A program made the translations under genes and the position numbers. DNA of 64,000 nucleotides. Source: Lates calcarifer (taxonomy: Eukaryota > Chordata > Actinopteri > Centropomidae). The stretch covers positions 5,884,227-5,948,226 of the forward strand of contig NC_066835.1 of assembly GCF_001640805.2 (NCBI RefSeq). The letters are read 5' to 3'. Position 1 is the stretch's first letter; each line of letters opens with the position of its first letter. Under the pieces are notes generated by a model. That model had not been told where the DNA came from and made no database searches. It worked only from the letters and a program-made list of their open reading frames with translations. Below are positions 49,001-61,000 of the stretch, piece after piece.

Positions 49001-52000
49001 TGATTGAAGTGGGTATAAAGTGTTTAATGGCAGGAAATGTGTTCTCAGTTTGATAAAGATTTACACCAAATAACTTTCAAAACTTCTTTTGCCTGTGGAT
49101 TAAAAATAGCAGTTTTTGCTGGTTTTGTGTGATCTCAAGTTAGCAATTTTTTCCTGAAACTCTGTTTTCAATTAAAGTTTCATTTTACTTCCTACAGAAA
49201 AATTCCAGTCATAGATCGAATTTCAAGTCTTGCAAGCTGCAGATTTGAAAGGCATTGCAAAACATCCTCTGAAGTACATGTGAAATACATGTTTTTGTCT
49301 GTGATGGACAAGGTATAGAGAAAAATGGAAACTGCGCTGTTGAGAAATGGCTTGCTGCAGATGTCAGAGGGTCTTACTATCAGGGAGAAGTGGTTATGTT
49401 CTTTAACTTGAACATGCTCTCTCAGTTCCCAGATCAGCCCTGTTTTTTCTGGCACCACAGTGTGACATTACACGGCCCTTGTCCCTTCCCCCCACACGGC
49501 TGTGCATGCAGGCAGTGAATGCTGCACAGAGTGATTTTACTGGCTGGTTGAGCTCATGCCCTCTCCCCCAGTTCCCAGTACCTAGGAGGGGAGGGTGGGA
49601 CCTATGAGACCTGTGAGCCTGTGAGCACAAAGCAAATGTACATTTACTCTGTGTTGTTTCCCTCAGGGTTTTGCTGTTTTACCCTTGTCAAGTTTGAGTT
49701 TGTTATATCTATGATAAATATAAGTAGTAGATTAAAATGTTTATATACTAGCAGAAATCACTGTGTTTATTTGTGTGGTTTTCCTGTCCTTTTTGGGACT
49801 TGTGTGTCTGCTACAAATTGCTGGACTTACTTGTACGTTAAAGTACTTGGCTCTGGTACACTCACAACGTTATATTTTAGATATTTTAATGTACTATGAC
49901 TAAACTATTACTTTCAATATTGATTATTTTGTTGATTAATTTTCGATGTATGTATTAAAATGTTGGAATTGCCTATCCTAATTTCCAGTTTTCCAAAGGT
50001 GACATCTTCAGTTTGTTTTTTATGTTGATTCTCTCTTATCTCTTTTCTAATCGATTAATCAACTTATTGTTTCATCTTTGTTTAAATGCTTTTCAATGCA
50101 AATAAGGTGGTAGCAAAAACAGGCAAAACATTGACATTATCAAACACACACAGACACCCAACATAGGTGGGTGTGTCTAAGTGTAAATTCCTAATGAAGG
50201 AGGCTAATGGGCAGAGAAGGAGTATGAGAAACATCCGGTGCACTAATGAAATACAACAACTCACTTCCCCCAACGTAGCTGAGCCCTGCTGCTCAGAGCT
50301 TTATAGTGTGTGATGGGATGTTGGTTCCAGCTTGTCTCCAAGAGCAAAAACACACATCAACTTTGCATTTCATTTCTTTGTGTGTGTGTGTGTGTGTGTG
50401 TGCCATTTTGCAAGTATGTCAGCACGTGCTGGGTGTATATGTTGTGCTACATGTTAATGTGTAATAAATAAATGCTGTAGGTGAGTCACCTCTGCCTGAA
50501 GGCCTCCCCTCCAGGGTGTTGTCTGTGGAATTTACAACCATGTTAGCGTCACACCATGCCTGTTTCACGTCTTTTTTAGTTGTTTTTCACATTTTTGCGT
50601 CACGTGCACATTGGAAGTGTCTGGTGTGTTCTTGCATGTGTGAGGGTATCCGGTGTGTCCAGTGCATGGCATAGCTGTGAAATTCCTGGTCTCTTCTAGT
50701 AGCACATGCAGAGCAGCTTTGTCTCTGGCTTTCTAAGAAGCTGGTTCATGTGTGATACATTTTTGTCTCTCTTAGGTTGACTAGACATTTTTGATAAATT
50801 ACTTAAAGCTTGTGAATGATGGGTTTGAAAGAGAGAGGCAGATAAACACAGAGCCAGGGAGAGAGAGAGATCCCTACATGAAGACCACTGGGAAGAACCA
50901 GTGTCTTGTGTGAGTCAATAATATTGACCAGCTTTCCAAGAGGCCGTTGTGTTATGTAATCTACAACCTTGTGTGTATGAGTGGGTGTGTTTCACTTCAA
51001 GGGCCGAGCTGTTAGTGACACATAAGCTGCAGATAGCACTAAAGATATTTGAGGTCTTGCAGCTATTTGTCATAGGATCTAGTTCCATGAAACACGACTC
51101 CAGTGTTTTATATCAGGCTTCTAGGTTATTCCGTTGTTTCTCATTTTGCCATGTTTCCATGTGCACAAATGGTGAATCTAAACATGAGATCACACATTCA
51201 TAATCGATATTATTGATTTCTGAATGGTCCATATAAAATCTCATGGGTAATATGGATGTTCAGTTGTTCTATGTAGTGTTTTGTATGTATAGTTTTATTG
51301 TGTTGGGTGCAGATGATAATTAAGTATGACATCAGACCTCAGGTATAGCAGTTGTTGTCAGGGTAACAGCATGGATCCAAATATCCAAAATCCAAATATA
51401 TTTGTTTTTATATTTTATTATATTTTGGTCGTTGCAAAGACATAAATGGCAATGATTTCAAGTTCACACCAGTGAGGAGAAAATCAATAGAACCATGCAC
51501 ATCCACTTATGAAAACATACTGTACAAAAAAAATCCTACTGAAATTACATACAGACACCTTTCACATGCAGCTGACATGTTTTGCGAAACAAATTCTAAA
51601 TCAAGTGTTTACTTGTGTGCAGAGTTCAGAGTTGAAGCACAGTGTACCTGCTGCCATGCTTTCTGTCATATTTAAGATTTGCTCACCTCTGTATCAGGTC
51701 TTTGCTTCTTTCTCCTCCTCTTTCTCTAGAGCTCAGTTATTATCAATAATATTGCCTTGTGATTTGTAAATAAATGTGAAATCAGCTTTCTGGTTTGTTT
51801 TAGTGGGATTCTACACTGCGGGAGAAGAATAACTTTTTCGCCCCCCCCCTTCACAAAAGTAGCTGCCAGTAGATTCAACCATGTCCGAATTGGTTGCCCA
51901 GGGCAACTGTTACAGCCAAGCTCTGAGTAAATTAGCAAATTTTATTAGGCCCAGCTTGCCACACTGTTATATGTGTGGCAGGTTGTGTGTCATAAAACTG

Positions 52001-55000
52001 ATTAGCATTTTCCATTAGCATTAGCTGGGGCTTCCCTCCTGTTAGGTCTCAAAACTTGACGGAAAAGCAAGTCAGCATTTTTATGTCGGGTTGTTTTCCT
52101 ATTGCCATAAAAATTAACAGTGGAATAAACCACCTGTCATGTAATCGTCAATACTGGAGCTGCTTCATTTGGTGATCTAAACGAACCGCTGGACTCCATC
52201 CTCTCCTTGTCCCATCAATCTGCCTGTCCCTCACCCCCATCTGCCTCAGTCCTGTGTCCATCATTGGTTATCTCCACCTTCCTCCACCACTCCAGCCCTG
52301 CTGCATTCTTCGCTTTTGTGTGCCCCGTCCCCTTGGAATTTAGGGGATGTCAATGGGGGTGGGATAGGACAGGAGGGGAGAGAAGAGCAGGGCATTGAGT
52401 GACGGAGCTGCGCAGAGACTGTAGTGGGTGGAGAACAGTGCTCAGCAGAAGGACAGACGGCAAGAAAAAGACAAGAAGAAAAGGATCCTAGAGGAGCTTA
52501 AGGAGAAGAGAGAGGGGAGGAAGAAATCAGATAAAGGGATAGGTGTGTGTGTGTGTGTGTGTGTGTCTCATTTATGCAGCTCCCCAGGGGAACTGCCATT
52601 ATTGATGGATTGATTGCAGGCCCCTCCCAATTCACTCAGGCCTTCTGCTATTGGATGTCATTGATCTGGTGTCTCTTTGGGATATGATGGCCCGTGCATA
52701 TTTAATTAGCCTTCCATTACAACCAATCAGCATTCATACAAGGGGTTTAAAGCAAAGCTCAGGTTTTTTCAACAAAGGTTAAGTGACATTTACTCTTCTT
52801 ATCCCTGGAGACAGGGGCACTTTTTGTCAAACAGTGCTGCTTTTTACCTCACATGTCGTGCATATACCTCGTGGCATACATAGAAGTACATTTTAATCTA
52901 ACAGAAGAAGCAAATAGTACGTTTTCAGATAAAGCAGAAAACTTAGAGGTAGAAAACTCAAAAAGCATTAGACTGTTGCCAACTTTGTTGAAGTAATAAA
53001 TGTTAGAAAAAAAAATAAGAGAATAAAATCCCTTCATGGCCCTCATCCTCAGATGTTCAAAGACTGCCCAGAATGGATATTGATCTGATTTTGGTGGCCT
53101 GTCGTCCCTCACGGCTTCTTCTGGTTCTGTGTTTTGGATGAGAGAAGCTCTGTGGGGTGTTGAAGCCCGTGTGATCCTCCTGGGTAGCACAGGCATATGG
53201 ATGACTTGTTTATCATTCATGGTCTTTTCTCATTAATTAGCTGTGTGTGCGTGCATGTGTGTGCATGTATGTGTGTTTGAGAGAGGGAGAGAGTGACACA
53301 GTGATTAATGTATTCACCCTTCCAGTTTCATTTGTCAACCTTTGGATGACTTGCAACAGTAAAACCCAGTAGCTTTCACAAAGCTGGCACATTCGTCATC
53401 ATGTCATAGGAAGAGGTGGGATGGCGATGGATGGTCATTATCCATTATCACATTACCACAGGGAAATACCATAGTAGTAATTGTTGTGGGTCTAAGGGTA
53501 TGCAAAATTAGTAGGTCATTATTTAATGCTGTTTTGAGGTCAGTTTGGTATATTCTAGGTACAGCGTGGAGATGTCTGCGTCTCTATAACTCTTAACAGT
53601 GGCTCTTAAGCTATATAAGGCCTACAGACCGTTACAAATGTTTAGTAAATAGTCTAGAAGAAAAAGTCATCATGTCATTTAATTATCAATAAACAAAAAA
53701 GGATTGTAGTGTAACCAATGCACCTTGAACATACTCCACTGATGAAGTGTTGAATTGCAAAGATACCACTTTTATCATGATTGATAAAATTACACATTTA
53801 ACTGCAAAATGTTTGATTTTGTCCAACTGTCATCTGCAAGATAATGAAATCACAATGATTAGTTATAGATTGTGTTATAGATGTAACTTTGAGTAATATA
53901 TGAAATCCAATGGGATTTGTGGTCTGCACCCCTGTTTTTTGTTTGTTGTACGGTCATGACAACAGATGCAGTTTCATCTGAGTTATTCTGTCTATATCTC
54001 TGTTTTTGCAGGTGTTCCTGTTCTTCTGTGAAACCTGCTCAGTGCCTATCTGCAGGGAGTGCAGCGCGGGCCGGCACATGGGCCACACTTTCGTTTACCT
54101 GCAAGACGCCGTGCAGGACTGCAGGGCCATCACCATCCAGCTGCTGGCAGACGCACAGCAGGGACGACAGGCCGTACAGGTGAGACAGGAACCCAAACAA
54201 ACACATTAACAGTGGAAAAAGGAAAATATCCCTTAGTCATTTATTTATTTAGTTATTTTGTTGGTTTGATCTTTCCTTCAAGTCTGGAACGAAGACCATA
54301 AAACCTGCATAAAACAACAGCCAGTGTTATAATTTGATTAGCATCAGGGTAGTACAATGTGAAAAATCTGAATAAAATCAATTCAAGAGAACAAGGCCAG
54401 ATGTTCCTTATAGTTGTCTTGTGTCACTCCACAGGACTCAAATAAGTTAAATTGATTGAAGTCATAGCTAAACAAAGCCAGGAGCTCTCCTGCACAGTTC
54501 TCTGAGGTCTGCCATAAAGACAATCCTTATGAAGGTCAAACCACACAAATCCACACTCATCCATTTCCTTCAAAGACTGGAGAGACGCTAAGGAGAGCAG
54601 CTGTGTCTCTCCATCGTCCCTCGGCACAGAGCCACTGGCTATTAGAGTTGATCAGCCTGAATGTGTTTGAGAGTGACCAGTCCTGGGCTGCTGGGAAGCC
54701 TGGGGTTAGAGGTGTCCAGCTGGCCCTGAAAGGGGGTGGGTCGCATGGGGTGAGGTCTGGCGGGGGCAGGGCTGAAGGTCAAAGGGGAGGAGAAATGGAG
54801 AGGAGGATGGGGGAGGGTGGATGAGGAATTTAAAGGATTTCAGAGAAAGGAAAATCTCCCCCCTCTTTTAAAGATGTGGAACACTTTACCCTCCCCTTAT
54901 TCCCCTTATTCACTCACTCACAACCCCCCGCCTCTTATTTTCACTCCCACACAGACACACACACACTGCCTTTCTTCATTTACGTAATTATAGATGGGCT

Positions 55001-58000
55001 GGCAGCTTTCTACACCCCCCTTATATGGTGACACATGCATGAGTGAAGAAAAGATGAGAGGTTTCATGAACAGTTTGATCACTATCTGAACAGTGTTTTT
55101 TTTTTTTACTGCCCATGACTGGAGGCACCAGATGAGGAGCATTTACTATCACTGACCTGAAGGGAATGAAGTAGTGCTGAAACATTCAGTAGATTAAATA
55201 GTTAGTCAACTGACAGAAAAGTAATGCCACTAACAGTGGCAGTTAAATTCATTCATTCATCAGTGCCAGGTCTGTCACTTTTTCAAAACTACAGGAAGCA
55301 AGCAGGAAAAATAAATTAATAATGAGCTGTTTAAATTCAGACTTCTTAGTGTATAGGGCCAACAGTTTGTGCCTTGTACTCCAGTGAGGAGTGTTCATGG
55401 AATGCATGTTGCCCCTGTCAATCCAGGTTATAGTTTTTCTTTTAGCTAAAGCAAAATGTAACCTAGTGAGCTGTGCTGCACAAATAATCATAACACCAAA
55501 TGGAGTGAGAAGTAATGTAAATAAGAAATGCGAGTAAGCATTTTGGATTGTACATCAGAGGTAAAAAAAAAAGAGAAAAAATAAGAAAAATGCTTGATAA
55601 AGTTGTTAAAGGTTAAGGTGGCTAACTTTGTAAGATGCAACAGCCTTACAGCAATGTCAGCTTGTCACTCCAGTGAGACAGTGGAGGCAGCATGAATAAA
55701 TAGAGCAATGTGAATTCCTCTTAGTTAGGCTATGTAGGTTGTGTTCAAATTGACTGGAACAAATTCTGTTTTAGTTTCAATGTGTTCGAACTTTCTTGGA
55801 AAAAAGGCAGCCCTATCATTGTACAATTTGAGAGTATCACCTTGGGTTCTGGGAAAATGTGTTTCACCATTACATGATAAAATACTCTTTAGCTGCAGCC
55901 TTACTTTTGAAAGAAAGATATCTATTGAGGGATAGGAATAGGTCTCTCTCTCTCTTCTCTCTCTCTCTCTCTCTCTCTCCTCTCCTCTCTCTCCCTCCCC
56001 CCCCCCTCCTCCTCTCTCTCTCCTCTCTCTCTCACACACACACACACACACATACATTAGTGTTGTCTCTTTTGCCTGGAAGGTGAGGCAGTGTTATGAC
56101 CTTGGTAAAGACTGAAACATGAAACACTAGGTGATCCACTGAGGTCATGTGACATGCTAGCATGTACTATCTCCTCAGCAGAGCGTGTGCCTCACCTATC
56201 CCTTTCTCGGGTTGACCGTTGTGTGACTGGGCTATACTTTGTACCTTAATGGATAGGTACTTATGTCACTCTGGGTGCCCTTCAAGTTCCAACATATTAC
56301 AGCAGGCATTTGCTCAGTTTAAATGTCATGTAGCAAAATTTTGAAATTAAAACCAGGTCCCACAGCACACACTTGAACCCCATATTTTATTTAATGAAAG
56401 GCACCAGGCTACATGTAGTTGAGTCATAACAAACCCTGCCTGCCATCTGGCAATATATTGTGGTGTTTGGTTTATGTTTGTCCATTTTTGTCCTAGGTCA
56501 CCACCTTAGTAAGTGCTGACGCCAGATAATATGTAAACACACACACACACACACACCCCGCACCCCTGTCCCCCGAGGTAGGAAATTTCCGCCCACTCCA
56601 CACCCATTATCTCCCCTAACCTCTGACCCTGTACTTGTGACCTCCTGGTTGGCCAGAGCATTCTCCCTGCGGTTTGATTGGTCAGTTTGACCCTCTTTGT
56701 GTTCCAAGCTGTGCTCATCTGGGAATGTTGAGGGAAAGACGGAAGCAGAGAAGATGGCGACACTGAGACGGAGAGGGAGATCGCGGGGCTAAGAAGCAGA
56801 GGAGAGAAAACAAACTGTGTATGCATGTATTGTGTGGAAGTATGAAAAAAAGAGTGTGAGCTAGAGTGAGGGAGAAAAGAGCAAAAACAGGTTGAGGTTG
56901 AGAGAAAAAATAGATTAACAGGATCACAATTGGAAAAGAAAAAAAATGTGGTTTATAAGAATGCACAGAAACAACTGGAGAAATGTGGTGGCTTTTACAT
57001 TTCACACTGCCTCCTTCCTCACTCCATTTTGATAAAGGTTTACCCTGATTCCTTAAGTATTCCCTCCCTGCTGTTCCCTCTCTGGGGGCCTGATTTAGTT
57101 GACCCTTTAGCTGCCAACCGCAAATGGCCAGGCGACAAAGAAAAGGACCCTGCTGCCAGGCTTTGTTCTTGGCGGGGTGCAAGTGGGGGTGGGCGCTATG
57201 TGTCTTAAGACAGAGGTTGCAGATCATGACCTGCAGAGGTTTAGGTGACCTTTGATCCCTGCGGCCAGAATCACAAAGGAAGCCTTATCCCACCTCCCCT
57301 TCGTCCCTGTGAGGTCCGGTTCACCCTGTGACCTCCCAGAAAACGCCAGAGGAAAAGCCAGATAAAACACGGGGGGGGGGGACAAAGAGAAAAATGTGCA
57401 TTTAGCCTAAATTGTAAAAAAACTAAAACCTTGTAATATGTTATTTTTCAAGTTTAGTTTCACTTCCTGTATTTACAAAAGTAATGAAGAAATGTTGTGC
57501 CCTTATTTAATTACACCAAGTCTGATTAGCTAATATTGTCCTGTGTGTAGTGACAGGGACAGGGTAAAAAGATTCATGTTTAGCACATACACAGTCGTAA
57601 CTGTGAATACAAGACCAACCATAACTCAAGATTTGTGATTATACATCGCCTGAGTATTGGTGTCAAAACAGTATTTTTTCCCTACATTAGTTTGGGCAAT
57701 ATAAACATTTAAAACCCTTTTCATGTAACAATGCTATGAGAACCAAAATTGTTTGAAATGTAGTCCTCTCATCCTCATAAATCTTACGATGCTCCCTTTG
57801 AACAATATAAGAGTGAGTAAGGGTTCAGACTATTAGGATGCTGCATCATTCTGTGCAGTGTGAAGTGACTTCCTATTCCTGACCCATATTTCCTTTTCCC
57901 CTGTGAGGCAGCTTCCAAATGTGAGAAAAAGAATAGATCACAAAAGCTGAGCAGGTGTTTATGTGTTCACTTGCCAGGAAGATGTCACACACAGTGTCCT

Positions 58001-61000
58001 TTCTGTTAATGTTTCCTGCTCTTCTGCATCCTGTTTCTGGAGGTCATCTGTATCCCATCTGAATAATAAAACAGACCAGGCAGCTTTCTTTGTCAGTATA
58101 TTATTTTTGCTAGTGCTTAATTAAAAAAATCCCAGCTCCTTCTCTGTCTTGCTTCAACTGAGTTTGTGTCACTTCAGTAAGGTCATACCACTGTGTTTTG
58201 TTTCCCCAGCTAAGCATGGAGAAGGTCCAGGCCATGGCAGAGCAAGTGGAGATCAAGGCTAAAGTGGTGCAGACCGAAGTGAAGGCCCTTGTTCTGAGAC
58301 ACAAGAAAGCACTGGAGGAGAGGGAATGTGAACTACTGTGGAAGGTGAGCTGCTACCTTTGTGTACATCAGAGTCCAGTCAATGTCAACATTGGGAAGAG
58401 TTTGTTTTAAAAGCCAGTTTCAGTTATGTTCTGGTCTAGCTGCTACCTTTCAGGTCAGTTTGGCCGACAACTAACAAGTACAGTGTTTTCTTTTCCACTT
58501 GTCACCCTGGTGCTAATGTACTATTGGTGTTACAGACCTGGAGCAAATAAATGCCTTCACTTTATTTAAAGTGCCTCTGAATCAGAAGCAGTCCTACATT
58601 ATACAAAATATACCTTACATTTACTTTAGTAAATATTTTTTGTGATATTAAATTGGATACAAAAAGCTCTTTTTCATCATCCATACCTATACCCAGCCAC
58701 CTGCGTTCACATCTAAACTTCTGAGTAGCCTGCAACAGAAACAGTTTTTCAGTGGTATATTTGATTGTGAACTGTCATTTTAGGTAAGGCATGTAGAGCA
58801 CTTGTCAGGATTGGTTAATTAAACTCAGTTAAACTAAACAAAACCAAGGAGCCAGCTTTTAAGCTGACTGTTTGATTCGCAGCCTGCACTTCAGAAACAC
58901 TCTGCACGGGCCTCTCAGGTTTAAGGTTACCCTGTGTAGGAGAGGGTTTTTGGGTGAAAGAAAGAGTCCTCATCCCTGGGGCCCCTCGCCCCTGGTTAAA
59001 CCATGCTTCCAAATCCCTTAGCCCTGGGTAATAAATGAATAACAACATAAAATGTCATAAAAAGGGCACAGTATTACATGCATGCCTTTGCACCAGTCAA
59101 GTCTCTAACACAAACACACATGTACAAACACAAAATCCACATCATATGATCTACAGCTGAAACCAGATAGTAACGTGTGCACATGCATTTGTACATTTAT
59201 GTACATGTGCAAATTTGTTACTTTGGTCCCGGTAGAACATAACCATCAATTTAACCGAGCACCCACTCGTCTACCACGCTCTTATTTCTCCTCTCTCCCT
59301 CAGCAGGTTCAGTGACATTGTAAAAAAAGTGACTTATGTCTTACTCTGTCAGATCTTAGCACCCCTCTGTGTGTGTGCAGGTCAAAGTGTCACAAGGAAG
59401 GTTTTCACTTACCCATGTTCCCGCTTTAATCCCTTTTACACCACTACAGGACTCAGTCTTTATCCCTGACTTGATAAACTCATTACAAGTAACCATAATA
59501 CACTCACACGGAGTTTCTCTGTCCTTCATGTTCCTTTCTTTCTTGTAATCTGACCCACTGATTGTCTAACTATTACATGTTTCATGAATTTAGATACTTT
59601 GCTCTAGTACGCAAGCTGTAGGCGACTTTTGCAATGCAATCATTTTTGGTCTGTGATTACTCTGTGAGTATGCTTTACTACACTTGATGAATGATGCTGA
59701 GAATTTCAGGAATACCAGTGTGTGCAGATAAAAGCTACATGTGACGTAGGGAGGTGCTGATTGATTATATGATCCTTATTTGGTCCTTATAGAGCTTGTG
59801 GGAGATTGTCTTGCCGTTACTTAACTACTGCTTTTGTTATTTGAATTATGGAGGCGAGCATTGCTGTTAAAAAACTGACACATTTACAAAATTAATTGTC
59901 AACTATTGAGTAGTTGTTTTAAGTAATTTATCAATCAATAAAGCCAAACATTAGCGGGTCTATCGTCTGAAATGTATGTATTTGCTTCATTTCTCCATTT
60001 TATATTATTCAAATTGAAATTTGCTGTTTAGGCTGTTGCACACACAAAACAATTATTGTGAAGAAGGCACCCTAAACTGAGTAGTGTGATCTGCGTTTGT
60101 CACCATTTTCAGACTTGTAACAATTTTAAAAGAATCAGTTTAATAGGTAATAAAAATAATTGTTAATCACATTTTAGAACCCCCAACTTGATACCAATAA
60201 TCAAATGAACAGTGTGTAGAAACCAGTGTGATCTGTGAGGCCCCTTCTCCAGTGTAAACAGATTTGGTCATTTCAGCCCAGTGAAAAGTGTTGCAGTGGT
60301 GGTGTGTTCTATCAATGCTCTGCTCTGCTCTGCTGCTTTTTCTTTACTTGCTTCCCTCTGTATGCTACTTTGCTCCTCAGCGTAGGTACAGGAAGCTTGA
60401 AAGTTGAGCTGTACAACTCCTGAATCATACAAGATTTTCAAAATCAGTCTGCTAGTGTTTCCTGTACTGCGAGCCAATGTGTTGGTCACCTGTGCTGACA
60501 GGAAAACAGAAACTGAATCCAGGAAGGTGTGCTGCAGTGACTCAGCATTGTGTCAGCGAACTAGAGAGGTACATGCCTCTGAGGCGACAGCAAAGGCACC
60601 CAATGTGACTCAAGGGGTAAAATATGAGACTCAAAAATTATGAGTGTGAGTCTGGGTGTGTCTTGTATATGTTATTATGTGAACATGACAAGAAGGATGT
60701 TCTGATTTATAAGTAACTCAGAACATCAAGGTCTCTCTCTCTCTCTGTCCAGTTTTTGCTCTGAAATTCATACCAACTCTGCTAATGAGTGTCTCAAAGA
60801 GGAGCTAAAACGAGCTGTCTATCCATCAGAAAGCCTAACTTGAGTCTTTGTCCTCAGTGACTATAAAGTGTAACGCTAGTCTCACAGATGCAAATTGCAG
60901 TTCCACTTATGCCACGGATTAACAAAAGACCCCTCTCTTTTGGACTCTTTGTTTCCTTCAGACTCTCTCCCTACTATCAAAAGTAACTATAGAGGCAGTC

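Larger units (their letters stand above)
40062..54011 (+). other. TRIM71 intron 1 (13.95 kb)
   Basis: Long first intron, GTGAGT to TTTGCAG. No supported exon of another gene was found on either strand. It holds (CA)/(TG) arrays (45188-45214, 50379-50402, 52543-52566), a pyrimidine run near 45702-45718, a G-rich run at 45234-45250, and teleost repeat fragments near 43207-43285 and 49908-50080. The stretch at 52560-52760 has several homeodomain-type ATTA motifs and no repeats, and is a possible regulatory element. Confidence 0.85.
54180..58209 (+). other. TRIM71 intron 2 (4.0 kb)
   Basis: Bounded by GTGAGA and TTTCCCCAG. Contains a short repeat fragment at 55173-55230, a compound (TC)n/(CA)n microsatellite at 55942-56053, and a (CA)n array at 56537-56556. 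A fairly GC-rich, repeat-free block at about 57040-57360 has motifs such as TGACCTTTGATC. No other exon is supported. Confidence 0.85.

Noticed and set aside
58815..59048. Minus-strand open frame of 77 codons in TRIM71 intron 3
   Set aside because: No domain, no conservation evidence and no splice context. It may be part of an old repeat.
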